From JBECKW01 sp040235505 (GTDB taxonomy: Bacteria > Desulfobacterota > Desulfobacteria > Desulfobacterales > JAFDDL01): a stretch of 5,436 nucleotides of DNA. The notes beneath the pieces are model-generated. The model searched no databases and was not told where the DNA came from. It was given only the letters and a program-made list of their open reading frames with translations. The stretch is from contig JBECKW010000213.1 of the NCBI GenBank assembly GCA_040235505.1, forward strand, positions 1 through 5,436, written 5' to 3'. Every line of letters starts with the position of its first letter. Positions within the stretch are counted from its first letter, which is position 1. Both the position numbers and the translations under genes were made by a program. Below, in pieces: positions 1 to 5,436 of this stretch.

Positions 1-524
1 CCCGTTTTGTTCTGCGCCACCGCCAGCATCTGTTGCCCGAGTCTGGATTTCTGAATGAACAGAAACATGGCCACCAGCAGAACCGCACCGATGATTAAAA
101 CCGTCAAACGCTGCGCATCGATGGACACGAACCCCGCCTGGACAATGCCGGGAACAAGGGGCGGAATCGAGCGGGTGACCCCTCCCAGCGAAACTTCCAT
201 GGCCGTCTCCATTATAAGGATCAGGGCAACGGCCATCACAATCACGCTCGTCGGCTTGCCGGTGAAAGGCCTGAAGCAAAACTTTTCCAGAAACAGGCCC
301 AGAAGCCCTGCGATGATGATCGACAGCATCAGGGAAATCCATTGGTTGATACCCAGAACAACGGTAAGCCCGTAAGTTATATACGCTCCCAGCATGTATA
401 CGGCGCCGTGGGCGAAATTGAAGATACCCATAATGCTCAAAAGCAGGGCAAATCCCAACGCCACCAGGATATACATGGAAGAAATAACCAACGCGTTGAT
501 TGCACAAGAGATCAGGGTTTCCAT
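1..524 (-). CDS. livH: LivH-type branched-chain amino acid/amide ABC transporter permease, 3' part outside window
   Basis: This is an inner-membrane permease subunit of a high-affinity Liv/HAAT-family ABC importer, which would form the translocation path with a LivM partner. I translated it from ATG at 522-524; 174 full codons are present before the left edge, roughly 60% of the usual 290-300 residues. The family signature is plain: residues 22-52 include ALGFALLLSIMG and FNFAHGAVYMLGAY. Hydrophobic helices lie near 5-33, 40-58, 62-80, 92-112 and 139-158. The fragment ends in KSRLGQQMLAVAQNKT, the cytoplasmic loop leading to the ATPase-contact motif. The start lies 11 bases after the preceding receptor gene, whose end is a tandem TAG TAG; AGAAGG about four bases before ATG is the likely ribosome binding site. 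Coupling to the receptor gene supports a livK-livH order. The family call is secure; the transported substrate is not known and need not be an amino acid. Confidence 0.93.
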   Translation of the reverse strand, partial: METLISCAINALVISSMYILVALGFALLLSIMGIFNFAHGAVYMLGAYITYGLTVVLGINQWISLMLSIIIAGLLGLFLEKFCFRPFTGKPTSVIVMAVALILIMETAMEVSLGGVTRSIPPLVPGIVQAGFVSIDAQRLTVLIIGAVLLVAMFLFIQKSRLGQQMLAVAQNKT

Positions 525-535
525 AAAGCCTTCTA

Positions 536-1774
536 CTAGGGCATGTATGCCTGCATCCAGTCTCCGAAGAGCAGTTTTCCGTTTTCAAGCCTCATAATGG
601 GTTTGGTGTAATACACATTGTGTTTGACCCCGTAAGTCTCAAGCCCGCCCATTTTGCCCGGGCCGAAGGAAGTATCGATCGAATCCATTTCTTCCCATTT
701 TGCGGCAACGGCCTTTGGATCCAGGCTCTGGGCTTTCTCAACCACCTGGGCCAGGGTATAAATCACATTGAATCCATGAATTTGTTCAAAATTAAGGTAT
801 CCGACCTGCTTCTCCGCAATTTTCATGATCTCCTTGGTGATGTCCGGCAGTTCGGGGATACTGTAATCGATGTCAATGCCATGCCCGAAGAAATTGGTGG
901 CGGCCTCTGTTCCGACGATGGTCAGCACATCCTGGGGCGGTGCATTGGAACAGGAGAATACCGGTTTCGTATAGCCCGATACCCGGGCGGTCTTTAAAAT
1001 CTGCGCCAGGTACGCAGTGGGACCATTGCCGACCATAATGGCATCGGGACCCAGGGCGATGGCTTTCTGGACGATGGGGGAAATATCCACCATCGTAGGA
1101 TTATAGCCGATAATATTGCCGAGGATTTCCAGTCCAAGCTGCTTCGCCGTTTTACGGACGACCGGATCGATATCCTTGAAATTTCCATCATCGATCTGAA
1201 TAAAGGCGATTGTCTTAACTTCGGGATGAAGCTTTTTCAAATAAGTCATCGCAGTAAATTGAGATGAGAAGCTGTCATTGTTGGCAAAAAATTTGAGCGG
1301 CGTGGAAGTATTTAATTCAGCCTTGGCGCCGTTGTTGAATTCCGCCACATACAGCACGCCCGCAGGCTCCGTAACCGAATCGATCGCCATGTTGATAAAG
1401 CCCTGGGCCCCACCGACGACAAACTTGACTTTTTTATCATAAACCAGTTTGTTGGCCGCCGCGGCGGCGCCATCCGAAGTCCCCTTGTTATCTTCAAGCA
1501 GAATCTCTATCGTGTATTTCCGGCCGTCAATCGTAATGCCGCCATGGCTGTTGATGTATTCCCGGGCCATCTTCGCGCCGTCGGCTGCCAGCTTCAAATT
1601 ATCCGAGGAATTGCCGGTCAGGGTCTCGATTTCACCGACAAGCAAGGTCCCGGCCTGATCATGTGTGCCGGTTTCATTTGAAGAAGTACTGGTTTTGTCC
1701 GGTTTGTCCGAACAGGCGTTGAGCAGGAAAAGGAGCATCAACGCTATAAATGCGGAAACGAACGCCTTTTTCAT
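536..1774 (-). CDS. Lipoprotein ABC transporter substrate-binding protein (LivJ/LivK-like, periplasmic-binding type 1)
   Basis: This 412-residue protein is the extracytoplasmic solute receptor feeding the downstream LivH-type permease. It begins with a lipoprotein signal: MKK, a hydrophobic stretch at 4-18 and the lipobox LNAC with Cys21 as the lipidated residue. A low-complexity Ser/Thr/Asp linker follows to about residue 42. The type 1 periplasmic-binding fold then starts with GEIETLTG at 47-54, continues through ADGAKMAREYINSHGGI (64-80) and EDNKGTSDGAAAAANKLV (94-111), and reaches a second lobe with FIQIDDGNF (191-199) and GPDAIMVGNGPTA (242-254). This order is typical of the Peripla_BP_6 group. 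AGGAG lies six bases before ATG 1774, which supports the start. The gap to the upstream lactonase gene is 18 bases and to livH 11 bases. The first ligand loop reads GGAQGFIN (121-128), without the serine-rich stretch of classical leucine-binding proteins, so the ligand may not be a branched-chain amino acid. That last point is inference. Confidence 0.95.
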   Translation of the reverse strand: MKKAFVSAFIALMLLFLLNACSDKPDKTSTSSNETGTHDQAGTLLVGEIETLTGNSSDNLKLAADGAKMAREYINSHGGITIDGRKYTIEILLEDNKGTSDGAAAAANKLVYDKKVKFVVGGAQGFINMAIDSVTEPAGVLYVAEFNNGAKAELNTSTPLKFFANNDSFSSQFTAMTYLKKLHPEVKTIAFIQIDDGNFKDIDPVVRKTAKQLGLEILGNIIGYNPTMVDISPIVQKAIALGPDAIMVGNGPTAYLAQILKTARVSGYTKPVFSCSNAPPQDVLTIVGTEAATNFFGHGIDIDYSIPELPDITKEIMKIAEKQVGYLNFEQIHGFNVIYTLAQVVEKAQSLDPKAVAAKWEEMDSIDTSFGPGKMGGLETYGVKHNVYYTKPIMRLENGKLLFGDWMQAYMP

Positions 1775-1792
1775 TCTTTTCTCCTGATGTCA

Positions 1793-2794
1793 TCACTGAT
1801 GAGAGAACAGCGTCAAGCCCTTGGCCAGACCTTTGAACCGAAAAACAGCCGCCCCTCCCTCACCGGATGCCGTAAGATACACTTCATCGGTTCCCGGCTT
1901 AAACGCCACATTGGTGCTTCTTAAAAATTTGCCCTGATCGCGCCCCGGGACCAAAACGTTCGCCAGAGGAATGCCATGGCTGTTCAGAATGAGCACCCTC
2001 CCCTGGAAAATAACGCACTGGTACAAATTCCCGGCTTCGTCCACTGCATTGGAATCGGCTCCCCCCGGACAGCCGGTAAACCGCCAGGGAATTTTAGTGC
2101 CCTCGTATGGATCGAGCTTGATGCTGCCCGGCTGAAAATTTAAACTGATCAGTTGATTTCGATTCGTCTCACTCACCCACAGGGTGTTGCCGTCCGGCGA
2201 CAAGGCGATGCCGTTGGGGGTGACCAGATGTTGAATGACCGGCACCACGCTGCTGAAATCCGCCGAAAATCTATAAACGCCACCGCTGGCATCCGAAACC
2301 GTGCCCGTCCAGTCGGTCACAAAAAGGTTCCCGTCTTTATCAAAGACCAGATCGTTTCCGACCTGCGGCTTTCCCTGGTACCGCGGGGTTATTTCAACCG
2401 GGTTGCTGCCATCCGGCGAAATCGACAGGAACTTCCCGGATAAGCAGGCCAGGAACAACCTTCCGTCCTTATGGATCGCAATACCATCGGGCATGAGTCC
2501 TTTCTGGGAAAAAATTGTGCTGATCTTTTTATCCGGTGTAATTTTTAAAATGCGGCTGTCAAACGTCGAGGATACAAACAGGTTCCCCTCTCGATCGAAT
2601 GCCGGGCCCTCAAGAAAGACGCCCGAATCCGTATCGACTTGAACCCACAGCTCGGCTGTAATGGTCGGGAGCCCCGAAACGGTCGGGGGCAGCGGCACCG
2701 GGCTTTGCGAAACCGATAGCTGCGCCGGCGCCCATGATGAAACCATCAACAGAGTAATCAAGACCGATAGTCCGATTGCTGCCTTTTTTTTCAT
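1793..2794 (-). CDS. Exported SMP-30/gluconolactonase-like beta-propeller, Drp35-type lactonase
   Basis: This 333-residue protein is a predicted calcium-dependent lactonase that opens cyclic esters to hydroxy acids. It has a Sec signal peptide: MKKK, a hydrophobic core at 5-20 and a probable cleavage after Ala24 in the APA site. The rest is a six-bladed propeller with repeated strands of the GNLFV type (GNLFVSS at 70, GRLFLAC at 111, GNLFVTD at 155, NTLWVSE at 203, GNLYQC at 255). From memory of staphylococcal Drp35, similarity runs nearly end to end, including the start of the mature part (ITAELW), GGVYRFSADF, PNGIALS, the PGRD motif at 283-286 and FKGLAKG at the end. The equivalents of the metal and catalytic residues appear kept: Glu62, Asp148, Asn194 and Asp247-Ser248. 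AGGAGG five bases before ATG 2794 fixes the start. It is the first gene of the receptor-permease operon. Unlike Drp35, which is cytoplasmic, this one is exported. The substrate is unknown. Confidence 0.9.
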   Translation of the reverse strand: MKKKAAIGLSVLITLLMVSSWAPAQLSVSQSPVPLPPTVSGLPTITAELWVQVDTDSGVFLEGPAFDREGNLFVSSTFDSRILKITPDKKISTIFSQKGLMPDGIAIHKDGRLFLACLSGKFLSISPDGSNPVEITPRYQGKPQVGNDLVFDKDGNLFVTDWTGTVSDASGGVYRFSADFSSVVPVIQHLVTPNGIALSPDGNTLWVSETNRNQLISLNFQPGSIKLDPYEGTKIPWRFTGCPGGADSNAVDEAGNLYQCVIFQGRVLILNSHGIPLANVLVPGRDQGKFLRSTNVAFKPGTDEVYLTASGEGGAAVFRFKGLAKGLTLFSHQ

Positions 2795-2834
2795 CTCAGC
2801 CTCCTGATTTTGATTACCTTTCGGATTGATTGAA

Positions 2835-2871
2835 GAAACAGTGAAATCACCCAGTTCAAAGGCACTATTTC
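2835..2871 (-). promoter_or_regulatory. Stem-loop in the 5' leader of the lactonase-transporter operon
   Basis: The arms 2863-2871 and 2835-2843 can pair over nine positions in the transcript (GAAAUAGUG with CACUGUUUC, including one U-G pair), leaving a 19-base loop. The structure begins about four bases after the predicted transcription start and lies about 40 bases before the lactonase ribosome binding site. It could be a 5' stabilising hairpin, or at DNA level an operator just downstream of the promoter. The pairing is seen directly; the role is inferred, and a chance inverted repeat in AT-rich DNA is possible. Confidence 0.4.
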
Positions 2872-2881
2872 TAAATTTTGA

Positions 2882-2910
2882 TTTATAACAATATGGCGGC
2901 AGGTCGTCAA
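2882..2910 (-). promoter_or_regulatory. Sigma70-type promoter of the lactonase-receptor-permease operon
   Basis: Read on the minus strand, a -35 hexamer TTGACG (2905-2910) is separated by exactly 17 bases from a -10 hexamer TATAAA (2882-2887). Each differs from consensus at one position. Transcription should begin near 2875, which gives a leader of about 80 bases before ATG 2794. The site lies just downstream of the terminator of the preceding esterase gene, as expected for an independent unit. This is the best promoter match I found in the window. Confidence 0.75.
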
Positions 2911-2942
2911 TGAAAGACAGGAATTTGCATCCTCACCCTCCT
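2907..2942 (-). other. Orphan ribosome binding site and seven-codon ORF, possible vestigial gene start
   Basis: On the minus strand AGGAGG (2937-2942) is followed after six bases by ATG (2928-2930) and a seven-codon reading frame, MQIPVFH, ending in TGA at 2907-2909. The frame overlaps the -35 element of the operon promoter and lies after the esterase terminator, so it is outside both predicted transcripts unless there is readthrough. It may be a leftover gene start or chance. I do not claim that it is expressed. Confidence 0.2.
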
Positions 2943-2965
2943 GTGGGATATTATTTACCCGCGGC

Positions 2966-3002
2966 AAATAAAAAAGCCTCCTCGCCGGAGGCTTTTTTAT
3001 TT
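2966..3002 (-). terminator. Intrinsic terminator after the esterase gene
   Basis: The arms 2966-2981 and 2987-3002 are perfectly complementary over 16 bp. The structure has a GC core (GCCTCC/GGAGGC), a five-base loop and flanking A6/T6 tracts. On the minus strand this gives a stable stem followed by TTTTTTATTT, the classic Rho-independent form. Its core begins about 60 bases after the esterase stop. The A tract on the other side makes it symmetric, so it could also stop transcription from the opposite strand, although no plus-strand gene is seen nearby. Confidence 0.9.
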
Positions 3003-3010
3003 TGAAGAAC

Positions 3011-3040
3011 TTCCGCCGATGCTTCTCTTATTCGGCGGAA
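3011..3040. repeat. Inverted repeat just after the esterase stop codon
   Basis: TTCCGCCGA (3011-3019) and TCGGCGGAA (3032-3040) form a perfect 9-bp inverted repeat around a 12-base loop. It starts 11 bases after the esterase stop and 8 bases before the terminator stem. There is no T tract directly behind it. It may be a 3' mRNA-stabilising hairpin or a helper stem for the terminator; a protein-binding site cannot be excluded. Confidence 0.6.
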
Positions 3041-3051
3041 TCTGCAAGCAC

Positions 3052-4542
3052 TTACGCCTTGACTTGTTTGAACAACCAATCCCTGGCGGCTTTGATGTAG
3101 AAGAACTTTCTGCAGGACTGCATGTGATCGGTGTTGGCAAAGGTCAGGAAGGTGATGTTGCCTCCCTCGTCGATGTAGCCGTTGATCTGGTCGGTCAACT
3201 TCTTTTGATCGTCGACCGGGAAGATGAGGGCCGGGTCGAGAAACTCTTTTGGCCGAGTGACCTTGCCGCCTGCCTTCTCCCAAAGCGGCACGCACTCTTC
3301 ATTCCAGGGAGTGGCCTTCTGGTCCTCTGTGCCGGTGATGATGAGAACATTCTGTTTCGCGAGATCGACGACATCGCTGGGGCGCTGCTGGCCGGCGATG
3401 ATGAGGCCGGCTGCAAAGGTTTCGGGGTGCTTTGCCATCATCCAGAGAGAGGTCATGGCCCCCATGGACCAACCGGTGCAGTAGACCCGCTTCGGGTCGA
3501 TCTTCAGGACCTTGTCTCTCCTGTCCTTCAAATTCGGGTTGCCGTAGTTCCATTTGTTTTCAAGCATGGTCTCGACCAGCCTGTAGGTGTTCTCGACATC
3601 GTATGTGTGTTCCCAATAATCGTTCAACGTGGTTCGCTCATAGCGCGGGGTTATGACCACACACTCATGCCTGGCCTGCTCTTCGGGCATCCCCCAGATG
3701 CTGGCGATGCATTGTTCGGTCAGCGTTGCGGCACAGGTGCCGTCGTAACTCGTCCCCGAGTGGGTGATTGCGATAACGAGCGGATATTCCTTTTTCTCGC
3801 CGCCTTCTTTCAGGAAGGATTTCGGCAGATAGATGCTGTATTCCAGCCATGTCGCACGCTTGTCATCCCACCACCAGTGGTTCTGCTCCCAGGCGTCGAC
3901 GCCGCGGATGACGACACTATTTCCGCGCCCACCGGCGTTGTCCCACACGGTTTTGCTTGCGGCATAGACAGTGCCGTCGGCCATCTTGACATCCTTGTCC
4001 TGCGTGAGAGAGACCTTATCGCTGTCGGTAGTTGGTTTGCTGAGGTCGGGGTCATGTTTGAATTCGGTGATGACATACATGCCGGAGACGCTCTTCTGGT
4101 CATTGCGCAGCGCAGGCTCGGCATTGGTATAGATAGCCGCAACGGGCGTTGCTTTGGCAGCTGCTGTCGTCGAATTTTTGTTGGGTTCCTCCGGCATGCC
4201 CGGGAAAAACCCTCTGGCGGCAGGGAAGATGCCGGTGGTGTAAGTGTCAAGGGCCAGGCTGGCGGGATTGATCACCTTGTCATACTGTACGGCGATACCG
4301 TAAACCTTCTCGCCCCCCCCGGTAACCTCGCAAAGCGCATAGATGCCCTGAATGCCGGGTACTTTCTTCCCGCCTCTATCGGGACCGCCCGGCATGAACT
4401 GACTGGCTGCCTGGAACCCGCCTGCGCCATCTGCAGCGTAGGCCTTTTGAACTCCGAGTTTGCTTCCGACTGCGGTGCCGGCAAGAACCGCCCCTGCAGC
4501 CGATCCGATTTTCATGAAGTTCCTTCTCGTTAGATCTTTCAT
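3052..4542 (-). CDS. Tat-exported alpha/beta-hydrolase esterase with N-terminal Ig-like region
   Basis: This 496-residue predicted serine hydrolase acts outside the cytoplasm, probably on ester bonds. The N-terminus carries a twin-arginine signal, TRRNFMK at 5-11, a mild hydrophobic stretch to about 30 and a probable cleavage after Ala36 (AYA). Residues 64-215 resemble the Ig-like N-terminal domain of EstA-type esterases, with the strand GIAVQYDKVINPASL at 82-96. The hydrolase domain follows from about 232 (LEYSIYLPKSF). The nucleophile elbow is GWSMG with Ser359; likely partners are Asp407 in GTEDQ and His473 in NTDH. HSGTSYDG (261-268) probably forms the oxyanion-hole strand and loop. The mature protein has seven cysteines. 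Automatic annotation might call it a prolyl-oligopeptidase-family, PHB-depolymerase-like or feruloyl-esterase-like protein; the exact substrate is not readable. AGGAGG six bases before ATG 4542 supports the start. It stands between the FISUMP gene (136-base gap) and a strong terminator, so it is probably mono- or bicistronic. A G8 run encodes Gly75-77. Confidence 0.92.
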   Translation of the reverse strand: MKDLTRRNFMKIGSAAGAVLAGTAVGSKLGVQKAYAADGAGGFQAASQFMPGGPDRGGKKVPGIQGIYALCEVTGGGEKVYGIAVQYDKVINPASLALDTYTTGIFPAARGFFPGMPEEPNKNSTTAAAKATPVAAIYTNAEPALRNDQKSVSGMYVITEFKHDPDLSKPTTDSDKVSLTQDKDVKMADGTVYAASKTVWDNAGGRGNSVVIRGVDAWEQNHWWWDDKRATWLEYSIYLPKSFLKEGGEKKEYPLVIAITHSGTSYDGTCAATLTEQCIASIWGMPEEQARHECVVITPRYERTTLNDYWEHTYDVENTYRLVETMLENKWNYGNPNLKDRRDKVLKIDPKRVYCTGWSMGAMTSLWMMAKHPETFAAGLIIAGQQRPSDVVDLAKQNVLIITGTEDQKATPWNEECVPLWEKAGGKVTRPKEFLDPALIFPVDDQKKLTDQINGYIDEGGNITFLTFANTDHMQSCRKFFYIKAARDWLFKQVKA

Positions 4543-4596
4543 GCGCTACCTCCTCAGTTCTCATTTCTATCGTCTTTGATGAACAGACATTGAATC

Positions 4597-4623
4597 GACG
4601 GCCCGAGACCCTCTCCGGCCGTC
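4597..4623 (-). promoter_or_regulatory. 27-base near-perfect hairpin upstream of the esterase gene
   Basis: The sequence folds on itself end to end: seven base pairs (GACGGCC/GGCCGTC), one G-G mismatch, four more pairs (GAGA/TCTC) and a GGG loop on the minus strand. It lies 55 bases after the FISUMP stop codon and 54 bases before the esterase start. No T tract follows on the minus strand, so it is not a standard intrinsic terminator. A repressor operator, a leader-RNA structure or a weak attenuating stem are all possible. The symmetry is seen; its role is unknown. Confidence 0.5.
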
Positions 4624-4678
4624 AATGGTGAATCCAGCGCAAAACAAAACATTGACCAACATCACCATCAGCCTGAAT

Positions 4679-5436
4679 CTAATCTTTTACGCACCTTACC
4701 GCCATGCCATGATATTTCTGTGACGGTTTGTAGCTCCGCTGCAGCTCCGACTGTTCCGCCGCTTTCTTCTTCGCCAACTCCGCCATCTTCTCCATCTCCG
4801 CTTTATCTGCTTTTCTCTTTGTGGAAGGGTCCTTCGAATTGATGGTGAGATGGGTTGCTTCCTCATAGAGCATAACGTTCACCGCGGTCTTGGGATCAGT
4901 ATTACCCGGTCCGTCATCGGAAGTCCAGAACATCGCTACATCATGCGCATTGCAGAAGTAACTGTCGTTGGGCACGCCATCGGGACAGGTGCCCTGGAGC
5001 ACCCGCTGACCGGTCGCAAGAATTGCGAAGCCATACAGGTCCCTGGTCGGTATCATGTTGTCCGGATCCGTATTCGTCTTCCATTTGAAGTCCGCGTCAT
5101 AGGATTGATACATCAGGCTGATCGACTCATTCTCCCTGCCCTGTTCCTTGTCCACGAAGCCGAGTAGCGTGTCCCACTCCGCCGAACTGGGGACATGCCA
5201 TCCAACCGGGCAGACGCCCCGCACCTTGTCTTTCAGGTCCGCGATCTTTGCATTGTAGATCGCATCGAGTCCCACCGCCTCGGCCCATTGATAAAGGGCG
5301 GCGCAGTTTCCTTCCTTGTCGTGCAGGCAGTATTTCTGGCCCGGGGCCGTCTGATCCGCGGAGCCGGGGACCATCTTTCCATAATTGAGATTCTGGGCCA
5401 TCCATGTCTGCGTGCCGATCTTGACATACCGGTACA
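4679..5436 (-). CDS. FISUMP-domain protein, 5' end outside window
   Basis: The reading frame is open to the right edge, so the true start lies outside the window; 251 residues are visible. The fragment opens with YRYVKIGTQTWMAQNLNY, the hallmark entry of the Fibrobacter succinogenes major paralogous domain (TIGR02145). It continues with CLHDKEGNC (36-44), YQWAEAV, GVCPVGWHVPSSAEW (about 73-87), a central FAILATGQR segment, MFWTSDD and the typical ending GMAVRCVKD. Conserved cysteines suggest disulphides and thus an exported protein, commonly a surface or lipoprotein type; the signal peptide would be beyond the edge. The domain's biochemical function is not established. Residues about 201-233 are an unusual Lys/Glu/Ala-rich, helix-prone insert before the final strand. 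An internal ATG at 5401 falls inside the TWMAQNL motif and is not the start. It is 136 bases upstream of the esterase gene on the same strand; co-transcription is possible but unproven. Confidence 0.88.
   Translation of the reverse strand, partial: YRYVKIGTQTWMAQNLNYGKMVPGSADQTAPGQKYCLHDKEGNCAALYQWAEAVGLDAIYNAKIADLKDKVRGVCPVGWHVPSSAEWDTLLGFVDKEQGRENESISLMYQSYDADFKWKTNTDPDNMIPTRDLYGFAILATGQRVLQGTCPDGVPNDSYFCNAHDVAMFWTSDDGPGNTDPKTAVNVMLYEEATHLTINSKDPSTKRKADKAEMEKMAELAKKKAAEQSELQRSYKPSQKYHGMAVRCVKD

Noticed and set aside
55..597. Plus-strand open frames of 65-106 residues at the left edge
   Set aside because: They lie opposite the clear LivH and receptor coding sequences and their translations resemble no protein family.
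2784..2791. A8 run at codons 2-4 of the lactonase gene as a phase-variable tract
   Set aside because: Lysine-rich starts are normal for signal peptides and A runs there are common; nothing else suggests switching.
3019..4533. 504-residue open frame on the plus strand covering the esterase gene
   Set aside because: It mirrors the minus-strand gene, has no recognisable domain or good ribosome binding site, and the minus strand has a Tat signal, a GWSMG motif and AGGAGG. It is a GC-driven antisense shadow.
4620..4625. TTGACG as a -35 box for the esterase gene
   Set aside because: The position 17 bases downstream is GCCGTC, and neighbouring spacings also give no -10-like hexamer. The match is part of the palindrome arm.
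4850..5167. 105-residue plus-strand frame opposite the FISUMP gene
   Set aside because: It has no recognisable motif, and the opposite strand carries unmistakable FISUMP motifs across the same stretch.
5399..5401. ATG as start of the FISUMP protein
   Set aside because: The frame stays open upstream to the window edge and encodes the conserved YRYVKIGTQTW that precedes MAQNL in this domain, so the start is outside the window.

Overview
The window is a compact bacterial region of moderate GC content in which every convincing gene lies on the minus strand, so transcription runs right to left. No RNA gene, insertion sequence, CRISPR array or phage feature is visible. A Gram-negative cell envelope is suggested by a lipoprotein solute receptor, a Sec-exported lactonase and a Tat-exported esterase. 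The gene content (a Liv-type transporter, a FISUMP-domain protein, strong AGGAGG ribosome binding sites) would suit a Desulfobacterota-like or similar environmental anaerobe. That taxonomic guess is inference only and could be wrong.

Reading in the direction of transcription, the right edge (4679-5436) holds the C-terminal part of a protein with the Fibrobacter succinogenes major paralogous domain (FISUMP); its 5' end lies outside the window. A 136-base gap contains a near-perfect 27-base hairpin. Next comes a complete Tat-exported alpha/beta-hydrolase esterase (3052-4542) with a GWSMG nucleophile elbow and an N-terminal Ig-like region. After its stop are a 9-bp-arm inverted repeat and a textbook intrinsic terminator (2966-3002).

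A second transcription unit starts just beyond the terminator. A strong sigma70-type promoter (TTGACG, 17-base spacer, TATAAA; 2882-2910) precedes a leader of about 80 bases with a stem-loop. The unit continues with an exported Drp35/SMP-30-type lactonase (1793-2794), a lipoprotein periplasmic-binding protein of the branched-chain amino acid/amide family (536-1774) and the first 174 codons of a LivH-type permease (1-524, running off the left edge). Gaps of 18 and 11 bases and good ribosome binding sites indicate one operon; livM, livG and livF homologues would be expected just outside the left edge.

The most interesting idea is functional. Two exported ester/lactone hydrolases sit beside a dedicated ABC importer, and one of them is the first gene of the importer operon. 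This looks like a scavenging module that opens a lactone or ester outside the cytoplasm and imports the resulting acid. The substrate cannot be read from the sequence, and the linkage to the esterase unit rests on adjacency alone.
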